DNA from: Orobanche coerulescens
Lineage: Eukaryota; Streptophyta; Magnoliopsida; Lamiales; Orobanchaceae
Direction: 5' to 3'
NCBI GenBank assembly: GCA_033398695.1
Contig: CM065818.1
Span: 53,166,001-53,230,000, forward strand
DNA: 64,000 nucleotides
Of this stretch, positions 56,992-64,000 are shown one piece after another. Positions within the stretch are counted from its first letter, which is position 1; each line of letters starts with the position of its first letter. The notes below the pieces were generated by a model. It was given only the letters and a program-made list of their open reading frames with translations. It was not told where the DNA came from and searched no databases. The position numbers and the translations under genes were made by a program.

Positions 56992-57345
56992 ATGAAGAAA
57001 TATAACTTAGAAATACCAGCACATGTACGGAGAAGCAACAATTCGCATTGAGGGTCATTGAGTTTGGCAACGGCCTCCATAAGTTCAATAGTTTTAGCAA
57101 CCCTTTTCAGGACCAACTTACTACCAAACTCAAAATCCACACCAACAGGTCCACCCAATAATTTAACACCATGAGAGGGGCGGGAAATATTGGGGGGAAA
57201 AACACCGACATACCTGCTTCTGGAATCCTCCTGTGGCCAAAAGACTTCAGTTTTATCAACATTGAGGTGTAGGCCACGACAAGGTCCATCCGCCATAATC
57301 AACTCCAAAATCTTACCCACAACCAAGGTGTCACCGTAAGGTAGA
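56992..57345 (-). pseudogene. LINE reverse transcriptase C-terminal part (5' segment of the split LINE)
   Basis: The minus strand encodes GDTLVVGKILELI, GLHLNVDKTEVFWP, HGVKLLGGPVGVDFEFGSKL and ECELLLLRTCAGISKLYFF-like residues, the region after the catalytic Asp-Asp box. It continues into the fragment at 52633-51397 (next residues C-S-P-R-V-F-E). The catalytic box itself lies at or beyond the 5' truncation near 57345. Confidence 0.75.
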
Positions 57346-57531
57346 ACTTACTATGGCCACAACTCTCAGTATGAAATTCCCATAATATCAAATAGACGAT
57401 TAAGGATGAGTATGATCAAAAGATAATGACATGCAATATTCATTCCATACAATCTCAATATATGAATACAACGTAAAGGCAGCGAGTGCAATTACTATAA
57501 AAATGAAAAATTATACCCCATATATTATAGT
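57346..57531. other. Intergenic sequence, nothing recognised
   Basis: AT-rich, no supported frame. Confidence 0.4.
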
Positions 57532-58580
57532 TAGGGGTGAAAACGGATCAGATACGGACGGATAGTGCTCTTCCTATATCCTAATCCATATTTTTCTCTC
57601 GGATTCGGAGTCGGATATGGCCGGATACGGATATGAATTCGGATTATTCGGGATACGGACACGGGACGGATTCGGGCCGGATTCGAATAAATATAATCGG
57701 ATAATACGTGTCATACAAAATCGTTTGGAAGTGATTGCAGCATATAAAAAAACTACCTACACAATATTTCATAAAAGTTCTAATGCAAACTATAGTAATT
57801 TTTTTAAAAATCGTTTCATAATAAGGTCCCTCATTTTTACTTATTCAATCTCTCCCATAAAAAACATAAGCTCCATACTTAGCAAAGACTAAATAGTGTT
57901 AATTTAATTGCTTTTAACAATTATTATAATATATATAATTGCCCCTCTATTTACTTGAATAGAACATTTCTTTTAAAATACATTTCATATGAAACAAATA
58001 GTTTATAAGTTAGTATTAAAGTGTTTGGCTAATACATTTCTTTTAAAAAATATTTTTTTTTCAAAAAAATAATTTTTTTTCCGAAATATAATTTTTTTCC
58101 AGAAAATAAATTTTTTTATTTTTCGCAAAAAGTAATTTTTTTTATTTTTTTCAAAAAATATAAAAAATCCAGAAAATAATTTTATTTTTTCGAAAAAATA
58201 ATATATTTTTTCCAGAAAATAATTTTTTTTTCGAAAAAATATTTTTTTGCCAAAAATAATTTTCTCCAGAAAATATTTTTTTAATATTTTTCGAAGAAAT
58301 AAAAAATTTCCATAAATAATGTTTTTTTGAAAAGATAATTTTTTTCCTAGAAAATTTTATTTTTTATTTTTTTGAAAAATAATATATTTTTCCAGAAAAT
58401 ACTTTTTTTTTTTGAAAAAAATATTTTTTTCTTGAAAGTTTGAAAATTTATTACACTGAAGCCCAAAAGTGATTATATATATATATATATAAAATAAAGT
58501 ATATTTAAAATTTAAAAATATGGATATCCGGATTTATTATCCGGATTGGTATCCGGATAATATCCGATAAAGTTTTGTGG
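57532..58580. mobile_element. hAT-like remnant with GGATACGG/ATCCGGAT subterminal repeats
   Basis: The left end 'ttaggggtgaaaacggatc' is followed by 'ggatacggac' repeats (57540-57700). 'atccggat' repeats reappear in inverse form at 58520-58572. The expected right TIR is missing. Confidence 0.45.
58055..58440. repeat. Degenerate T-rich tandem repeat
   Basis: A unit of about 20 to 40 bp built from 'ttttttccagaaaataa' and 'tttttcgaaaaaataa' repeats about twelve times with strong variation. Confidence 0.7.
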
Positions 58581-58589
58581 GTATTGTAG

Positions 58590-60312
58590 TGGTAAGGATA
58601 AATATTGTGTAGTTGTAATACTTTTCTAGATAGTATATTTTCTTACTTGGTCCTGGTGGTTTTTCTACGGTTTGGGAGTTTTCACGTTAAAATCCTTGTG
58701 TTGTTATTTCTCTATTTTGCTTCCTACTTCTACAAGAGCAGTTTATGGCGAGAGAATTTGGAGGGCCAAATTCCCAACAAGTGGTATCATATCCAAGGTT
58801 CTGGTAAAGTGGAGCATTTGCTGGGGTGGAGTTTTGGTGTGGTGTAGTGTGTATACATACAGTCGAAGGAGATTCTGTGTAGGGAAATTGGTTTTTAAGT
58901 GGGACTAGTCTGACCGCACCAATTTTTTCGGGAATCTTCAAGTTCTGTCTAGTAAAGATTGAGATTCTCTCTTTCCTGAGAGCTTACTTAGTGTGTCTAC
59001 TATTCAAGTCTACTGTAGAATTCACCAAAGTATCACAAGAAAATGTCAGGAAGCAGAGTTTCAAATGCCGTCAGATTTGATGTAGAGAAATTTGATGGGA
59101 AAATCAACTTTGTCTTGTGGCAAATACAGGTCAAGGATGTGTTGATTCAGTCTGGTTTACAAAAGGATTTGAAGGGCAAGGTTACTCTGTAAGTAGCGGT
59201 GATGCTATCATAGCCAGTGAAATTGCTAGTGGAACGAACAAAACTAAAATGAGCAATGATGATTGGGAAGATTTAGATTTGAGAGCAGCTGGTGCGATCC
59301 GTCTATGCCTGGCCAAAAATGTTCTTGCAAATGTGCATGGGGCATCTAAGGCAAAAGGGCTCTGGAAAAAACTTGAGGAGTTGTATCATATAAAAGGCAT
59401 CTCAAATTGGGTATATTTGAAAGAGCAGTTTCATACATTATGAATGAATGAAGGTATTACTATTCCAGATCATTTAAGCATTCTCAATGATATTGTTTCT
59501 GAAATTGAATCTATTAGAGTTGTGATTGATGATGAGGATCAGGCCCTGAGACTCATTTGGTCTTTTCCACGATCATATGAGCACACTAAGCTGATATTAA
59601 TTTATGGGAAGGAGAAAATAATATTCTTAGACGTTACTAGTAAGCTTCTTTGGGAAGAGAGGAGGCTTGGTGGGAGTAACAATCCACATGAAAGTTATGC
59701 ATTTATAGCTCGTGATTGGAAAAAGAAAAACTCTATAAAGAATATTTGTTGGGGATGTGGGCAGTCTAGCCACATCAAGAAGAATTGTAAAGGTAGGGCA
59801 GGTTCGGCGAAAAGCTCTGTGTCAGCAAGTGGGAATGCGGATAATGAGGCTAATATTATCTCCGATCTTGATGTTTTTTTTAAAGGACATGTATATCCTT
59901 ATGGCATGGGTCCTAAAGATCCTATTATATAGGATATTAAATGTTATTGGGGACCACATTTTGCACATAAGCATTTGTTGATATTGATGCAGGGTGTGTG
60001 GTGGAATTTATGTCAATGGCTGATTAACTTCCATGAAAGTCAAATATAGGAGTTGCACCATAGTTTTCAGCAAGATTATATTTCGACATGTGTCGAGTTT
60101 AAATGCTTGGGATAGCTAGTTTCGAGTGATTGTGCTTTTATGGTGGAGCATGACTACATTTCAGTGATAGCAAAAGCTATGAGAATCTTCATCAAGGTGG
60201 AGCGTTGTGGGACCACAAAGTCACAAGGGGAAGATTGTTGGTGTTGGGACTTTTAGTCCCACATCGGGTAAAATAGAAAAGGGGGGTGAACCTCTTTGTT
60301 ATAAAATGAGGT
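58590..60312 (+). mobile_element. Gag-only copia element (TR-GAG-like), pol deleted
   Basis: A 5' LTR-like segment ends '...ttcccaaca' at 58779, followed by primer site 'agtggtatcatatcc'. Gag remnant 59043-59932. Then only about 300 bp, including 'gtggagcgttgtgggacc' and purine tract 'acaaggggaagat', before a 3' LTR start, 'tgttggtgttgggac', at 60236. The LTR is cut at about 60312. No protease, integrase or reverse transcriptase between gag and the purine tract. Confidence 0.75.
59043..59932 (+). pseudogene. Copia gag remnant
   Basis: ATG at 59043: MSGSRVSNAVRF, EKFDGKINFVLWQIQVKDV, LIQSGLQKDLKGK, then a frameshift near 59184 into the frame with WEDLDLRAAGAIRLCLAKNV, LWKKLEELYHIKG and KEQFHTL. 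An in-frame TGA at 59441-59443 follows, then DHLSILNDIVSEIES and a zinc knuckle CWGCGQSSHIKKNC at about 59749-59790. The arrangement is typical of copia (UBN2-type) gag. Two lesions make it non-coding now. Confidence 0.9.
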
Positions 60313-61039
60313 TGTTGGAATATTCTATTCTATATAATCATAAATTAGTTTTGATGATGTGTTGTCAAACAAACTAAAACAACAAAGGAAACAATTGATC
60401 GAAGCAAAACAACAAAGAAGTCGAAGATGCTCGAAACGGAGAGAAAAGTAAACAAGTGATGTTTTGACTGAAGCTAACATACGTAATCAGCAGAGTATAA
60501 CGTACGTAATGAAAAGTCACCTGAAGGTAGACGAGTAATGTACGCTAACGTACGATACATAACGTACATAATGAGAGGATACATAACATACGTAATGAGA
60601 TTTAAATATGAATTCAAATATTGGAACCGTTGAACGGATAGATGATGCCATGGAGTAGATCAGCATGCAACGGATATTTTGACTAAAGATAATGTACGTA
60701 AAGAGTGATATATAACGTACGTAAAGAAAAAAAATAGTTGCTACTGGACTGATTTTCATTATACTTAACGTACGTAATGAAGGAGTCTTAACGTACGTAA
60801 TGTGGTTAACGTATGTAATGGTGGACATATAACGTACGTAATGTAGGCAACATGGGCTAACGGCTAGTTAAGGCTCTATGCCTATAAATACCAATACATG
60901 TGGTATTATTCAAAACAACAACTGTGAGATAATCATATATATGTTTGATATCATAGTATACACTATCGTTGTTGTATTGTGCTTAATTGATAAGTGTTTG
61001 AGTGTTCATACACGAAAACATATACGAGAGGAAAGATAC
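60313..61039 (+). mobile_element. LTR fragment with AACGTACGTAA palindromes
   Basis: Begins 'tgttggaatattctatt', which looks like an LTR start, has the palindrome cluster at 60478-60845, then TATA-like 'cctataaatacc' at about 60889 and a leader. It is interrupted by the second Tekay element at 61040. Lineage uncertain; the start resembles copia SIRE-type LTRs more than Tekay. Confidence 0.55.
60478..60845 (+). repeat. Cluster of (T)AACGTACGTAATG palindromes
   Basis: About ten copies or variants, including TAACGTACGTAATG five times, spread over 370 bp upstream of a TATA-like box. Confidence 0.85.
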
Positions 61040-62633
61040 TGTAACACCCCAAACTAGGCGGATATTACAGTGCCGTGAACCCCCGACTGGGACCCACCAA
61101 GCGAATGAAAACTGATGAATTAAATAATATAATTGTAGTACCGAACCACATTATATTACCAAATACTCCGATGAGGAGCTTAAGTATAATACACAAGGAC
61201 AATACAGAATACGAGTATATTTTATATGAAGATAAAATACACCACTCTGAAAAAATAAACATCTCAAACGGAATTTGCAGCGGAAAATACAAATGACGGA
61301 AATGATAAATGAGAAATAACTTAGGAAGACCGGGCCCCCTACTAGTATCACTGGGACTCCTCGCCGTCAGCATGCTCTTCCCGTGCCTTTGCCTTGCCGT
61401 GACCTGAAAACAAAATCCCCCAACGGGGTCAGTTACACAGAACAACAATCCTCAAGGGTTGAAAATACACAATCATGATTTAAATGAAGTTATGAAATAT
61501 CCTTAGTTATGAATTACGCTGAAGAGGAGTATCATAGTACGCCCGTAGTGTTCTGTGCAAGTGTACAAGACGGATGACCGGACACACCCGTCCTTGTACC
61601 TATTAGTCTCACGGAGTTAATCTTTACCGTGTGCACAGCCCAATGTATCACTCCCAATACATGGCCATCACGTGCCCGACTAAAAATTCCACACATCCGC
61701 ACCCGGCCACGCAATATGAACCCAGAAGGTCATATGAACGAGAATGACCACAATGAAAATCAATGAATAATAATAATCTGACAAAGTCAAGAATGACTCA
61801 CCGAAATGAAAGTAATAATGAAGTGATTGATAGTTTCAATGAAATGATTAGAACTGCCGTTCCTCATTAATGAAGTGATTCTTCGACAATTACAAGTCTC
61901 AATATGATTAATAGAATGATGAATGAGTTATGATTATGAATGATCAACAACAAAAGGAATGAAATCCTTTTAACCGAGTAAGAATTAACTTACACAACAC
62001 CGATGAAGAATGTCCGTCCACGAACAACGTCCTAAATGAAATGTCGGTCGCTCGAACAACCTTGAATAACACAATTTACCAATAATTCAATCATTACACG
62101 AATCAAATACGATCATAACCGACTCAAACGTCGATACAACAATATCCAAACTCGAATATATCGAAACCAACTCCAAGATGAGTATTTCAAACCATCAAAA
62201 CAATATCAATGATATCAATAATCTCATAGGAATCCACAATTTCAAGATTACAACAATGTCAAACCGAAATCCCCAATTATCCGAAGTCAACCCCAAGGGT
62301 TCTTGATATAAATCCCCAAAATAGCCATTAAATCCGTAGGAATATATTTATCCTAGATAGATAATCCATATCTAACATATTCCAACAACAATCCAAGCCT
62401 ATACGAAGAAAATCGGAAGGAAAACCCAAAAATCCAAGTTCCTAGATCTAAGAGATTAATACCTTTGATTTGATGTGATGAAGATGATGAAATGATGATT
62501 AATCCGAATGATGAGCTTGAAGATGATGATTGATGATTACACCTCGAATAATACTCTCCAAATCGCCCGAAATCGCCCAAAACCGCCGAAGGAGTGAAGT
62601 GAGATGAAGAAATGACGAAATGGACTGCACTGT

Positions 62634-62648
62634 CCTATTTATAGTCAC
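62634..62648 (-). promoter_or_regulatory. Putative TATA box of the second Tekay LTR
   Basis: Minus strand GACTATAAATAGGAC, about 8 bp after the last palindrome at 62656-62667. Confidence 0.65.
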
Positions 62649-62651
62649 TCC

Positions 62652-63212
62652 TATTTAGCGTGCGCTAGCTCTTGTGCGTAGCGTATGCTAACGGGTATTT
62701 TGAGTAGTCCAGTACCCACTGTCCGGAAACGGTAGTGCGCGCTACATACCTATTTGTAGCGTGCGCTACGGCTATGCACACAGCGTGCACTAACCCCAAA
62801 ATGTTAGCGTGGGCTAACGAATTATCTGATGCCTAGTACTGGAGTCCATAACATTCTGTCCTCTGATCTGATCTCGGTAGCGTGCGCTACAACCAACGAT
62901 TAGCGTGCGCTACCACACCGTTTGCGTACGCTAAAAACCACTCTTAGCGTGCGCTATGAATAAATTCAATTCAGTCCAGTAGCCACTGGACTCAACCTGA
63001 TCCGACCTTAGCGCGCGCTACACCGACTGTACAGCATGCGCTACTCCGGCTCACTAGCGCGCGCTACGTACCATTCGTAGCGTGCGCTACCTACAATCCC
63101 AACTGCCTGCTCAACTACACTAGCGTGCGCTAGTGTTGAGAGGTGGCGTGCGCTACCAGTACTCAATTAGCGCACGCTAAAGAGAGTACTTAGCGTGCGC
63201 TACTTCTCACAC
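62652..63212 (-). repeat. Cluster of TAGCGYGCGCTA palindromes in U3
   Basis: About twenty copies or near-copies of TAGCGTGCGCTA and TAGCGCGCGCTA (also AGCGTGCACTA, AGCGTATGCTA) over 560 bp, at the same LTR position as the TTACGGCCGTAA cluster of the first element. Confidence 0.92.
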
Positions 63213-63454
63213 ACAGCACACTATGAAAAGACAACGATGGTAAACACCGCACGATTCTCCAACTAGATTGATGATGAATGACGATACAAATACTCTGAAC
63301 GATGAATACAATGATTGAATATGAGTGACAAATGATCATTAATGAGTGAAAAATACTGAGTGACAATTACTGAATGATAAATACTGAATGATAATGACTG
63401 AATTACAACCGGGTATTACATACACCCCCCCTTAAAAGAGTTTCGTCCCCAAAA

Positions 63455-64000
63455 CTAAGGGTCAAACAACTCGGGATAACTCTCCCACATACTATCCTCG
63501 GTTTCCCAAGTAGCCTCTTCTACTCCGTGTCTAGACCACTGAATTTTAACCAAAGGAATCATCTTATTCCTCAACTGTTTGATTCGCCACTCTAAAACTC
63601 GTATAGGACGTTCCTCATATGAATGATCGTCGGCGATCTCGATTTCGTCGAACTGAAGTATGTGACTTGGGTCGGCAACATACTTCCACAACTGAGAGAC
63701 GTGAAACACATTATGAATTCGGCTCAACGCCGAAGGTAAAGCCAATCGATAAGCTAACTCGCCTACTCGATCCAAAATCTCAAACGGTCCAATGAATCTC
63801 GGACTCAACTTACCCCTCTTCCCAAAATGGAAGATACCACGACTCGGGGATACCTTGACCAACACGTGGTCACCTGACTCAAACTCTAATGGTCGACGAC
63901 GGTTATCTGCATATGATTTCTGTCGACTCTGAGCGGTCAACAAACGACTCCTGATCAAAGCTACCTTCTCACGGGCGGCTATAAGCATATCGGGCTCGGT
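63455..64000 (-). CDS. Tekay integrase C-terminus with chromodomain, partial (runs off right edge)
   Basis: Open frame from the window edge to the stop at 63455. It contains ALIRSRLLTAQSRQKSYADN (end of integrase core), GDHVLVKVSPSRG, FHFGKRGKLSPRFIGPFEIL, LSRIHNVFHVSQLWKYVADP, then the chromodomain RVLEWRIKQLRNKMIPLVKI, WSRHGVEEATWETEDSM, SYPELFDP. No stop or frameshift is present in the visible 180 residues, unlike the first Tekay copy, so this element may be a younger, possibly complete relative. The enzyme inserts retrotransposon cDNA; chromodomains of this class are thought to bias it to heterochromatin. Confidence 0.92.
   Translation of the reverse strand, partial: TEPDMLIAAREKVALIRSRLLTAQSRQKSYADNRRRPLEFESGDHVLVKVSPSRGIFHFGKRGKLSPRFIGPFEILDRVGELAYRLALPSALSRIHNVFHVSQLWKYVADPSHILQFDEIEIADDHSYEERPIRVLEWRIKQLRNKMIPLVKIQWSRHGVEEATWETEDSMWESYPELFDP

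Larger units (their letters stand above)
61040..63420 (-). repeat. 3' LTR of a second Tekay-type element
   Basis: 2,381 bp; minus strand begins TGTAATACCCGG (63420) and ends GGGGTGTTACA (61040), the same termini as the first Tekay LTRs, and shares 'tcatatgaccttctgggttc' and 'actcctctTCAGCG'-type blocks. It diverges strongly in U3. The purine tract AAGGGGGGGTGTA precedes it at 63421-63434. Confidence 0.92.

Noticed and set aside
57600..57892. 91-residue plus-strand frame with Gly/Tyr start
   Set aside because: Starts in the GGATACGG subterminal repeats of a hAT-like remnant; no family match.
1..64000. tRNA, rRNA or snRNA genes
   Set aside because: Looked for by eye; the only tRNA-like matches are retrotransposon primer sites.

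Overview
This window is nuclear DNA from a flowering plant, most likely a eudicot. The evidence is intron-containing plant genes, dense nested LTR retrotransposons (a Ty3/gypsy chromovirus of Tekay/Del type, a Tat-type gypsy fragment and several Ty1/copia elements), Helitrons, hAT-, CACTA- and other MITE-like DNA transposons, and AT-rich intergenic sequence with microsatellites. There is no bacterial-style gene packing, and I see no rRNA, tRNA or CRISPR locus. Family names come from protein motifs recalled without a database search.

Layout. 1-3161: minus-strand, multi-exon WD40 gene of the plant TBL2-like family, running off the left edge, with one mutated splice acceptor and an in-frame repeat expansion. 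4071-5403: two papain-like (C1A) protease remnants on opposite strands, one a nearly whole copy with a frameshift. 5600-8200: small MITE-like elements. 8216-17750: a complete 9.5-kb Tekay-type element with 2.45-kb LTRs, a perfect 5-bp target duplication and a badly decayed interior. 17756-28150: intergenic DNA with a 769-bp Helitron, a hAT MITE with an 8-bp duplication, and a CACTA-like palindrome array that interrupts a hAT zinc-finger fragment. 28154-39625: a 1-kb Helitron, a complete 7.2-kb copia element (5-bp duplication) and a long Helitron-like tract with tandem internal copies. 40000-48400: microsatellites, two hAT MITEs, a three-copy inverted/direct repeat of unknown identity and fragments of gypsy elements. 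48468-49879: a plant gene for a probable plastid membrane protein (EMB1273-like). 51397-57345: a LINE with a restriction-like-endonuclease-type C-terminus, split by a 4.4-kb composite insertion. 58590-60312: a gag-only copia element. 60313-64000: an LTR fragment, then the 3' LTR and integrase-chromodomain end of a second Tekay element.

The most striking theme is the promoter side of the LTRs. Six LTR stretches from at least four distinct elements carry clusters of short perfect palindromes, usually just upstream of a TATA-like box. Several share the outer arms TTAC...GTAA around a palindromic core that differs between elements (GGCC, GTAC, GATC). Another uses TAGCGYGCGCTA at the same place. 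A second theme is the copia element at 29203-36382: gag and pol are separate reading frames, and each initiator ATG directly follows a well-formed 3' splice site with a matching branch-point-like sequence. This suggests that Pol is made from a spliced subgenomic RNA.
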